A stretch of 23,877 nt of DNA from an uncultured Dysgonomonas sp. (GTDB lineage: Bacteria > Bacteroidota > Bacteroidia > Bacteroidales > Dysgonomonadaceae). Below the pieces are notes generated by a model. That model did no database searches. It worked only from the letters and a program-made list of their open reading frames with translations, and was not told where the DNA came from. The DNA lies in NCBI GenBank assembly GCA_937875275.1, contig CALNCC010000119.1, positions 1 to 23,877 of the forward strand. The letters run 5' to 3'. Within the stretch, counting starts at the first letter, position 1, and each line of letters starts with the position of its first letter. Both the position numbers and the translations under genes were made by a program. Below are positions 17,332 through 23,877 of the stretch, in pieces.

Positions 17332-17531
17332 CTTTTATAAGAAAGTCGCACTGGTAGATAAGATGAAACCCCGATAACAGGATTTGAGTGCTTTGGGTCC
17401 TTTGTAATCCACTGTGCCGAAGGCAACCCGAAGGCGTGGCCCGCCATTGGAATCAAACGCATTTCTCGGTAATGTTTTTAAATGATGAGTTTCCCAACCA
17501 AACCAACACGACTAAACTCTCTTGTTTATCT
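17299..17531 (-). ncRNA. Candidate structured small RNA, 6S-like in outline
   Basis: The 180 bp between the Feo-associated gene and the terminator encode no protein and are GC-richer than other gaps here. On the minus strand the predicted transcript starts near 17531, just after a near-ideal promoter, and ends at the terminator, about 200-230 nt in all. Seen in the sequence are nested helices 17503-17513 with 17344-17354 (11 bp, three of them G-U pairs that form only in the minus-strand RNA), 17487-17493 with 17365-17371 (7 bp), and 17453-17458 with 17382-17387 (6 bp). Two apical hairpins follow (GGCG/CGCC at 17433-17445, UGCC/GGCA at 17415-17425). A large unequal bubble separates the second and third helices. 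This long rod with a central bubble recalls 6S RNA, but I cannot match it to that family by sequence. Confidence 0.62.
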
Positions 17532-17724
17532 CTATTCCAAAGATAAGTCTTTGTTTCGATAATACCAAAGCCTCTTTTTTTGCCTTGTATCCGTTACTGC
17601 ATCCGCAATTAGAACAACCACAGCCACTTGTTTTCTTTTTTTCGGTAAAGAAAAAACGGTATACACCTCGTATTATAATAAGCAAAATAGCTATACCGAC
17701 AATCGCAACTATAATTTCCTGCAT
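17512..17724 (-). CDS. Feo-associated Cys-rich small membrane protein
   Basis: A 70-residue protein with one N-terminal membrane span (about 4-25, starting IIVAIVGIAILLIIIRG), a basic stretch and a four-cysteine cluster SGCGCSNCGC at residues 34-42. This layout and the place just after feoB match the family annotated as FeoB-associated Cys-rich membrane protein, thought to aid ferrous iron transport, perhaps by holding iron or acting in redox; its mechanism is not established. It lies 68 bp after the feoAB stop. The last 18 residues (LVLSKQRLIFGIEINKRV) extend past the usual end of the family as I remember it and overlap the promoter of the downstream small RNA, so that DNA does two jobs. Confidence 0.88.
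   Translation of the reverse strand: MQEIIVAIVGIAILLIIIRGVYRFFFTEKKKTSGCGCSNCGCSNGYKAKKEALVLSKQRLIFGIEINKRV
17538..17569 (-). promoter_or_regulatory. Near-ideal promoter inside the Feo-associated gene, driving the small RNA
   Basis: On the minus strand TTTG (17569-17566), a 20-nt spacer and TATCTTTG (17545-17538) match the Bacteroidetes consensus in both elements and spacing. It sits within the last codons of the Cys-rich gene and points to the non-coding stretch downstream, where no protein gene starts before pyrE. Confidence 0.7.
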
Positions 17725-17792
17725 ATTATTATCCTTTTTTGATACGTATCTAAATCAACTTTTATTAAAAACGCTTACTACAAACCGAAAGT

Positions 17793-20297
17793 TCAAATCA
17801 GGCTTCCTATCTGAAACACAAGGAAGGACACCACCCACGCCAGCAATGTTGTATACAACACACTGAAAACGCCCCACTTCCACGATCCCGATTCTTCTTT
17901 TATGGCGGCCACCGTTGCCACACAAGGGAAATAGATGAGGATAAACAAAAGGAAACTGATGACAACAAGCGGAGTGAAGCTCGGACTTCCGTCGGGCTGC
18001 GTATCATTTTTTATACGTGCCTGCAACGACTCCTGATTTTCGGCATCGCCCGTATACAAGACGCCCAATGTGCTTACCACAACTTCTTTGGCGGCAAGAC
18101 CGGTAACGAGGCTGACGCTCATTTTCCAATCAAAGCCCAAAGGTTTCATCACCGGCTCTACGGTTTTCCCTATTTTTCCTATATATGAATTTTCTTGTAG
18201 AGCTGTGTTTTTATGATTTTCAAATTCGGCAACCTGCTCATCACGGTCTTCCTCCGACAATTGACTCTGAGCATACCGTGCCTCTACCTCTTCTATCTGC
18301 GCATCAGCAGAGTCGATGATATCCTGATTGTGCGGAAAATACCCTAAGAACCAAATGATAATAGATGCTATAAGGATTACCCCTCCCATCTTGCGGAGAT
18401 ATTGTCTCGACTTGTCCCACATGTGTATCGATACCGACTTCAATGTAGGCACACGATAAGGTGGAAGTTCCATTACGAATGGCGTATCGTTACCATTGAA
18501 CAAGAAACGTTTGAACAGACGTGCCGATATTACAGCCAGTATTATACCTACTATATATAATCCGAAAAGAACATAGCTGCCATGTTTCGGAAAAAAGATA
18601 GCTGCAAATAACAGATAGACAGGCAAACGAGCACTGCACGACATAAATGGATTGACAAGAATAGTTATCATCCGACTATTGCGACTTTCAATCGTTCTCG
18701 AAGCCAATATAGCAGGCACATTGCATCCGAAGCCCATAACCAACGGAATAAACGACTTGCCATGAAGCCCCATTTTATGCATGACCCTATCCATTATAAA
18801 TGCCGCCCGAGCCATATACCCCGAGTCTTCCATAAACGAAATAAAGGCATAAAGGATAACGATATTAGGCAGAAAGACGATAACGCCTCCCACTCCACCG
18901 ATGATACCATCCACCACCAAGTCCTTGAGCATACCATCAGGCATCAGTGTGCGCACCATATCTCCAAGCCAGCTTACGCCGCTCTCTATCCATTCCATAG
19001 GGTAACCGCCCAAGCGGAATGTACACTCAAACATGAGCCACATGAAGAAAAAGAAAATAGGAAAGCCCCAATATTTATGCGTTACTGCGGCATCGATAAG
19101 TCGCGTCGCATCCGATTTGTATATTTTCTCTTTCAGCGTTTGTGCCAGTCCGCCGGAGATGAATCCATAACGAGCATTCGTGAATGCCGATTCGGTGTCC
19201 TCATCCAACGTTTTTTCTAAATCCTTTACCAATCGATTTCTCAGATCAAAAATCTCTTTCGACTGCGAAAAGCCCGACACATATTCATCAATATCCCTGT
19301 CTTTCTCTAATAGTTTTACCGAAATATAACGACGTGGAAACAACACTTTTTCTTTCGCGAGATGTTTTTCCAGTTCTATATTTAGTTTGCTTATAGCATT
19401 CTCCAAACTATTTCCGTAGTAGATATTAACTTCTTTCACGGTAGGTTCGCACCCTTCATATACACGAATAACGGTATCGAACAATGCGTCTATCCCTATA
19501 TTCGATTTGCTTACGGTAGGCACCATCGGTATCCCTATCATCTCCGACAGTTCGGCATGATCAAATTCCGCCCCGCTGGCTTGCAACTCGTCATACATAT
19601 TGAGAGCAATTACCACCGGCACTTTCATATCTATCAGTTCTGTGGTGAGATAGAGATTTCGCTCAAGATTAGATGCCGCCACAACGTTTATCAGCACATC
19701 GGGAGTTTCATCCACTATATAATTTCTCACATACAGCTCTTCGGGAGTATATGCTGACAACGAATACGTGCCCGGCAAATCGATTATGCGAAATTTATAT
19801 CCTCCATGCTTGAAACGCCCCTCTTTCGAGTCAACTGTTACCCCACCATAGTTTCCCACATGCTCGTGCCCACCCGACGATATGTTGAAAAGCGATGTTT
19901 TCCCGGCATTCGGATTACCGACAAGAGCGACAGTAATTTCCTTTTTGCCATTCAGCTTTCTTTCCTGCAAGCGTTCTTCGCGGCACGACTGATAACAATC
20001 TGGTTGCGGATCAGAACACTCGGCACAGCACGCCTCCGACACTTTCGCTATTTCTTTTGCCGCACGTTCGGAGTTAGGATAGACCACCTCAATCAGTCTG
20101 GCTTCACTACGTCGCAGCGAAACCTCATAGTCCATTATCTTATATTTTATCGGATCTTTGAGCGGTGCATTCAGAACTACTTTTATTCGTTTGCCACGCA
20201 CAAAACCCATCTCAAGAATACGCTTGCGAAAAGCTCCGTTACCATTAACTTTTACTATAATAGCTTTTTCTCCTGTTTTTAAGTCTGATAGTAGCAT
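17793..20297 (-). CDS. feoB: Ferrous iron transporter, FeoA-FeoB fusion
   Basis: An 834-residue protein. Residues 1-73 are a FeoA SH3-like domain (LLSDLKTGEKAIIVKVNGNG, then RRSEARLIEV). A linker with five cysteines follows (90, 91, 94, 101, 105). The FeoB G-domain begins near 121, with Walker A GNPNAGKTS at 127-135, then GGVTV, DLPGTYSLSAY and NMYD. The membrane part, from about 390, contains the gate motifs MGFGCNVPAI and GLAAKEVVVSTLG. It carries Fe(II) across the inner membrane under GTPase control. FeoA fused in front of FeoB is common in Bacteroidetes, whereas many bacteria keep them apart. It is the first gene of the feo unit and is divergent from mutS2. Confidence 0.96.
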   Translation of the reverse strand: MLLSDLKTGEKAIIVKVNGNGAFRKRILEMGFVRGKRIKVVLNAPLKDPIKYKIMDYEVSLRRSEARLIEVVYPNSERAAKEIAKVSEACCAECSDPQPDCYQSCREERLQERKLNGKKEITVALVGNPNAGKTSLFNISSGGHEHVGNYGGVTVDSKEGRFKHGGYKFRIIDLPGTYSLSAYTPEELYVRNYIVDETPDVLINVVAASNLERNLYLTTELIDMKVPVVIALNMYDELQASGAEFDHAELSEMIGIPMVPTVSKSNIGIDALFDTVIRVYEGCEPTVKEVNIYYGNSLENAISKLNIELEKHLAKEKVLFPRRYISVKLLEKDRDIDEYVSGFSQSKEIFDLRNRLVKDLEKTLDEDTESAFTNARYGFISGGLAQTLKEKIYKSDATRLIDAAVTHKYWGFPIFFFFMWLMFECTFRLGGYPMEWIESGVSWLGDMVRTLMPDGMLKDLVVDGIIGGVGGVIVFLPNIVILYAFISFMEDSGYMARAAFIMDRVMHKMGLHGKSFIPLVMGFGCNVPAILASRTIESRNSRMITILVNPFMSCSARLPVYLLFAAIFFPKHGSYVLFGLYIVGIILAVISARLFKRFLFNGNDTPFVMELPPYRVPTLKSVSIHMWDKSRQYLRKMGGVILIASIIIWFLGYFPHNQDIIDSADAQIEEVEARYAQSQLSEEDRDEQVAEFENHKNTALQENSYIGKIGKTVEPVMKPLGFDWKMSVSLVTGLAAKEVVVSTLGVLYTGDAENQESLQARIKNDTQPDGSPSFTPLVVISFLLFILIYFPCVATVAAIKEESGSWKWGVFSVLYTTLLAWVVSFLVFQIGSLI

Positions 20298-20332
20298 TCA
20301 ATATCTATTTATACATTAATTTAATGGGATTA

Positions 20333-20363
20333 CAAAGATGCGTATTTTTTATTTAAGAACAAT
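20333..20363 (-). promoter_or_regulatory. Probable promoter of feoAB
   Basis: On the minus strand CATCTTTG (20340-20333) is one base off TAnnTTTG, with ATTG 19 nt upstream (20363-20360). The start would be near 20326, about 28 nt before the feoAB ATG. I see no clear Fur-type palindrome over it. Confidence 0.48.
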
Positions 20364-20487
20364 CCCCTGCTACGCTCTTTATTTAGAATGATTATAAAAA
20401 GAACAGCAAGCTGATCGTAAGATAATTAAAGCAAAAAGAATTGACACTTTATATCTCACAGACTAATCGCAGATTAGCATTATTCAC

Positions 20488-20495
20488 TATCTTTG
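20488..20495 (+). promoter_or_regulatory. -7 promoter element of mutS2
   Basis: TATCTTTG is an exact -7 match, 34 nt before the mutS2 GTG. No TTTG is found at the expected -33 position (the sequence there is TAAT), which suggests a modest promoter. Confidence 0.55.
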
Positions 20496-20529
20496 CAGTC
20501 TCATTACCAACATATATTAATACAGAAAC

Positions 20530-22998
20530 GTGGTATACCCTGAAAATTTCGAGAACAAAATAGGCTTTTCCCAGACACGACAACTCATCAAAGACAAATG
20601 TCTGAGTAGCTTAGGGGAAGAGAAGGTTGACGCAATGCTTTTCTCTCCCGAATACACAACGATATACACTCTCTTGTCGCAGACCGAAGAGTTTATGCGT
20701 ATAGCGCAAGAGGAAGACGAATTTCCTGCCAACTACTTTATCGATGTTCGTCCCGCACTTCGCAATCTTCACATTCAAGGCACGTGGATAGAGGAAAGTG
20801 CTCTTTTCGATCTGAGACGGTCGCTGCAAACGATACGTGATATCGTATCGTTCCTCACTGCCGAAGAGGAAGAGAACAGCCCCTATCCTTACCTTTTGAA
20901 ATTGGCAGGGGATGTAATCGTATATCCGCAACTGATCACAGACATCGATCGCATTCTCGACAAATATGGGCGGATAAAAGACAATGCATCGACAGAGCTA
21001 AGCAAAATACGAAAAGAAATTCTATCCGTATCGAGCGGAATATCGCGCAATTTGAACAAGATATTACGCGAAGCTCAGAATGAAGGGTTGGTAGACAAGG
21101 ACGTTACCCCCACCATGCGCGATGGCAGACTGGTTATTCCTGTCGCTCCGTCTTTTAAGCGTAAAATAAGAGGTATCGTTCACGACGAATCGGCTTCGGG
21201 CAAGACGGTGTTCATCGAGCCTGCCGAAGTGGTAGAGGCAAACAACCGCATACGAGAACTTGAAAATGACGAGCGTCGCGAGATCATTAAAATATTAATA
21301 ACATTTACCGACAGCCTGCGCCCATTCATACCGGATCTGATAGGGTCATACGAGTTTTTGGGAACGATAGATTTCATCCGAGCCAAAGCGATCTTCGCAT
21401 TAGACATAAATGCAATAAAGCCAAACATTGAGGATAAACAAGAAATTGTATGGGACAGAGCCATTCATCCGTTGCTGTACTTATCTCACCGCAGGCAGAA
21501 CAAATCGGTCGTCCCTCTCGACATCGAACTGAACGGCGAAAACCGGATACTTATCATATCGGGGCCCAACGCCGGAGGAAAATCGGTGTGTCTGAAAACT
21601 GTCGGACTCTTGCAATACATGGTTCAATGCGGAATACCTATTCCATTAGGCGAAAGCTCGCGAGTAGGTGTATTCGATCGTATATTCATCGACATAGGAG
21701 ACGAACAATCTATTGAAAACGATCTGAGTACATACAGTTCACACCTCACAAACATGAAGTTCTTTGTGAGGAATTGTAATGCAAAAACGATCCTTTTGAT
21801 CGACGAATTTGGCGGAGGCACAGAACCTCAGATCGGAGGAGCAATAGCCGAATCTTTACTCAAACGATTCAACGAAAACGAGGCATTCGGGGTCATTACC
21901 ACTCACTACCAAAACCTCAAACATTTTGCTAACGAAAACAAAGGCGTTATTAATGGGGCGATGCTCTATGACAGACATATTATGCAGCCATTATTTGCCC
22001 TTTCCATCGGCAATCCGGGCAGTTCGTTCGCCATCGAGATAGCAAGAAAAATCGGTTTACCCGAAAACGTTATTGCAGATGCGTCGGAGATAGTGGGTAG
22101 CGATTATATCAATATGGATAAATATCTGCAAGACATCGTCCGAGACAAGAGGTATTGGGAAACAAAACGACAAAATATCAGGCTGAAGGAAAAGAAGTTA
22201 GACGATATCACCACAACCTACGAGAAAGACCTTACCGATGTAGAAAAACAACGCAAAGAAATTATCCGCACAGCAAAGAAAGAAGCCGAGAACCTGATTG
22301 CAGAAGCCAATGCCAAAATAGAAAACACGATACGCACAATACGTGAAACTCAGGCAGAGAAAGAGAAAACAAAGTTGGTGCGTCAGTCTCTGTCCGAGTT
22401 CAAAGAGCATGTAGCCAATCGAGACGAAACGATAAAAGACGATAAGATATCTCGCAAGATAGAGAAACTGAAATCGAGGGAGCAAAAGAAAAAATCGAAA
22501 GACGTAAAATCTAAAAATTCACAAGAGAAAAAAGAAATTGCAGTAGGCGATAATGTAAAAATCAAAGGACAATCAAACATCGGACAGGTCATCGAATTGA
22601 ATAAAAACAATGCTGTCATCGCCTTTGGTATGATAAAATCGACAGTAAAGACAGACAACCTCGAATATGTGAGCCGTACCCAAACGAAGAATGAAACAAA
22701 AAATATTGTTTCAATTTCGACAACAAGCGACGATATGCGCGAAAAAAAACTTAACTTTAAGCAGGAAATAGATGTACGTGGCATGCGAGGCGAAGAGGCC
22801 CTGCAGGCTGTCATGTATTTCGTTGACGATGCTATACTGGTGGGCGTTTCGCGAATAAGAATATTGCACGGAACAGGAACAGGAGCTTTGCGCCAATTGA
22901 TACGCGATTATCTGAGAACAGCACCGGGAGTCGGACATTATCAGGACGAGCACATACAATTTGGCGGAGCCGGCATCACAGTCATTGATCTTGATTAA
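20530..22998 (+). CDS. mutS2: MutS2-type ATPase/endonuclease with Smr domain
   Basis: An 822-residue protein. The only usable start is the GTG at 20530, because a stop lies in frame at 20518-20520; the start VYPENFENKIGF agrees with family members. It has a MutS core with Walker A GPNAGGKS at 345-352 and Walker B LLIDEFGGGTEP near 422. A long charged coiled coil spans about 520-660, a KOW-like segment lies near 670 (VGDNVKIKGQSNIGQVIEL), and the C-terminal Smr nuclease domain starts near 745 (DVRGMRG, LHGTGTGALR). It lacks the mismatch-reading N-terminal domain of MutS1. MutS2 proteins limit recombination and, in some bacteria, split collided ribosomes. Next to it on the plus strand is an unrelated outer-membrane gene. 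Confidence 0.96.
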   Translation: MVYPENFENKIGFSQTRQLIKDKCLSSLGEEKVDAMLFSPEYTTIYTLLSQTEEFMRIAQEEDEFPANYFIDVRPALRNLHIQGTWIEESALFDLRRSLQTIRDIVSFLTAEEEENSPYPYLLKLAGDVIVYPQLITDIDRILDKYGRIKDNASTELSKIRKEILSVSSGISRNLNKILREAQNEGLVDKDVTPTMRDGRLVIPVAPSFKRKIRGIVHDESASGKTVFIEPAEVVEANNRIRELENDERREIIKILITFTDSLRPFIPDLIGSYEFLGTIDFIRAKAIFALDINAIKPNIEDKQEIVWDRAIHPLLYLSHRRQNKSVVPLDIELNGENRILIISGPNAGGKSVCLKTVGLLQYMVQCGIPIPLGESSRVGVFDRIFIDIGDEQSIENDLSTYSSHLTNMKFFVRNCNAKTILLIDEFGGGTEPQIGGAIAESLLKRFNENEAFGVITTHYQNLKHFANENKGVINGAMLYDRHIMQPLFALSIGNPGSSFAIEIARKIGLPENVIADASEIVGSDYINMDKYLQDIVRDKRYWETKRQNIRLKEKKLDDITTTYEKDLTDVEKQRKEIIRTAKKEAENLIAEANAKIENTIRTIRETQAEKEKTKLVRQSLSEFKEHVANRDETIKDDKISRKIEKLKSREQKKKSKDVKSKNSQEKKEIAVGDNVKIKGQSNIGQVIELNKNNAVIAFGMIKSTVKTDNLEYVSRTQTKNETKNIVSISTTSDDMREKKLNFKQEIDVRGMRGEEALQAVMYFVDDAILVGVSRIRILHGTGTGALRQLIRDYLRTAPGVGHYQDEHIQFGGAGITVIDLD

Positions 22999-23035
22999 CT
23001 TTATTTACTTAAATATCAATCTAAATACCCAAGCT

Positions 23036-23764
23036 ATGAGAAAAATAATCATTATTTCGCTATGTCTGTTAGCCTTTGCTCAAGCCAAGGCTCAATTTTC
23101 AGTGAGTTATTATGCCGGATATGCATCGTACGACATGAAGGACATGAAAGATCTGCATAAGATGCTGCAAGAAACATGGATAAATAGCAATGATGCAGTG
23201 TATGCGGATAACTTTGAGGGAGGAATCGCACACACCATCGATCTTGGTTACAGACTAAACAAAGGCGAACAGAAAAGAAATATATACGAAGTCGGCAACA
23301 TATACGAGGTCGGTCTTAAAGGTAGTCTCTACACCACCAAAGGACACCTGTATTCAAAATCCGATCCGGGTACTTACAACAGTTCTTTTGACATGAGCGC
23401 CATCAGGGGCGGAGTGTACATCCGCGACTATTTCTACAATCGCATATCGAATGATCACATAAAGCTATCTGTGTTTTACGAGCTATCTCCGGCAATCATA
23501 TTCTCAAGAATAAAACAAGATGCCATTATCAGAACCTCTTACAGCAAACTGCAAAACAACACTTGCTGGTCTATTCTCGGTCAATTGGGGCTCAGATATT
23601 ATGTAACACCGGCAGTCGGCATCAATGCCACCATAGGGTATGATTTCACTCCGGGAGCCGACTTTTACACAGAACACTCACGCGACATCAACCCAAGCGA
23701 CAAATGGGCAGGAATCAGAGCCTCGCTCGGAGTATCATACACCCTCAACAAGTGGAAAAGATAA
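23036..23764 (+). CDS. Secreted outer-membrane beta-barrel-like protein, family unknown
   Basis: A 242-residue protein from the ATG at 23036; the frame opens earlier inside mutS2, but the signal peptide fixes the start (MRKIIIISLCLLAFAQAKAQ, cut after AKA). The mature part alternates polar and aromatic residues in short segments (FSVSYYAGYASY, TIDLGYRL, YEVGLKGSLY, LGLRYYVTPAVGINATIGYDF) and ends in ASLGVSYTLNKWKR. These suggest an 8- to 10-strand barrel of the porin-like type common in Bacteroidetes. No enzyme motif is seen. An in-frame 18-bp duplication lies at 23279-23314. It begins 37 bp after mutS2 with no promoter of its own that I can identify, so it may be read through from mutS2. Confidence 0.75.
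   Translation: MRKIIIISLCLLAFAQAKAQFSVSYYAGYASYDMKDMKDLHKMLQETWINSNDAVYADNFEGGIAHTIDLGYRLNKGEQKRNIYEVGNIYEVGLKGSLYTTKGHLYSKSDPGTYNSSFDMSAIRGGVYIRDYFYNRISNDHIKLSVFYELSPAIIFSRIKQDAIIRTSYSKLQNNTCWSILGQLGLRYYVTPAVGINATIGYDFTPGADFYTEHSRDINPSDKWAGIRASLGVSYTLNKWKR
23279..23314 (+). repeat. In-frame 18-bp tandem duplication in the outer-membrane gene
   Basis: Two adjacent 18-bp units (23279-23296 and 23297-23314) both encode NIYEVG and differ at three bases, all silent. The protein change is a six-residue insertion at a strand, so it probably lengthens a loop or strand. Confidence 0.9.
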
Positions 23765-23810
23765 AAGGCATTAATATGACTGCAAAGGCATCATGATATA
23801 GTTTTTTTTC

Positions 23811-23818
23811 TATATTTG
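23811..23818 (+). promoter_or_regulatory. -7 promoter element of the right-edge gene
   Basis: TATATTTG is an exact TAnnTTTG match 32 nt before the ATG at 23851. A T-run (23802-23809) precedes it and no TTTG is found about 20 nt upstream. Confidence 0.55.
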
Positions 23819-23850
23819 TTGAACATATAAAATTCTATATAAACAATAAA

Positions 23851-23877
23851 ATGACATATCTTATTACCGGAGGTGCT
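23851..23877 (+). CDS. Start of a probable Rossmann-fold NAD(P) enzyme, cut by window edge
   Basis: Only nine codons are present (MTYLITGGA), running off the right edge. The beta-strand followed by TGGA is the opening of NAD(P)-binding Rossmann folds, most often sugar-nucleotide epimerase/dehydratases or short-chain dehydrogenases. An exact -7 element upstream supports a real gene start. Nothing more specific can be said. Confidence 0.55.

Noticed and set aside
17431..17460. tRNA or tmRNA T-arm-like string (GTTTGATTCC on the minus strand)
   Set aside because: The flanking bases do not form a T-stem, and no acceptor stem, anticodon arm or CCA end is present.
22961..23035. Extension of the right-hand outer-membrane gene into the mutS2 3' end
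   Set aside because: It would bury the clear signal peptide 25 residues inside the protein; the ATG at 23036 is the natural start.

Overview
The window looks like chromosomal core DNA from a Bacteroidales bacterium (a Dysgonomonas- or Parabacteroides-like member is plausible, but the genus cannot be fixed from sequence reading alone). The signs are a type III glutamine synthetase, LL-diaminopimelate aminotransferase, a FeoA-FeoB fusion with its small Cys-rich partner, a zinc-free L31, an ECF sigma / FecR / STN-domain TonB receptor cassette, a DUF4924 protein, and many promoters with the Bacteroidetes -7 element TAnnTTTG. I see no tRNA, rRNA, CRISPR array, insertion sequence or phage gene.

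Layout. 1-1271 (minus): a DUF4924 protein followed by a U32-family protein cut by the left edge. 1703-5851 (plus): an ECF sigma factor, a FecR-type anti-sigma factor and an STN-domain TonB-dependent receptor, a complete cell-surface signalling unit without a SusD partner. 5988-6248 (plus): rpmE2, with its own promoter and a perfectly palindromic terminator facing the next cluster. 6333-8447 (minus): an iron-type alcohol dehydrogenase and a membrane acyltransferase 6 bp apart. 8672-12983 (minus): dapF-dapL-glnN, joining lysine/peptidoglycan precursor synthesis to ammonium assimilation. 13518-17196 (minus): pyrE, a small SRPBCC-like protein, argH and serB, a tight mixed biosynthetic operon. 17299-17531 (minus): a probable structured small RNA with its own promoter and terminator. 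17512-20297 (minus): feoAB and the Feo-associated Cys-rich membrane protein, for ferrous iron uptake. 20530-22998 (plus): mutS2, divergent from feoAB. 23036-23764 (plus): an outer-membrane beta-barrel-like protein. 23851 to the right edge (plus): the first nine codons of a probable Rossmann-fold NAD(P) enzyme.

Most genes are recognisable housekeeping or transport genes. The most unusual signal is the stretch between the feo genes and pyrE. On the minus strand it has a textbook Bacteroidetes promoter inside the 3' end of the preceding gene, then about 180 nt that fold as nested helices whose G-U pairs work only on that strand, then a strong intrinsic terminator. It resembles a 6S-like regulatory RNA, but its family is not proven here.
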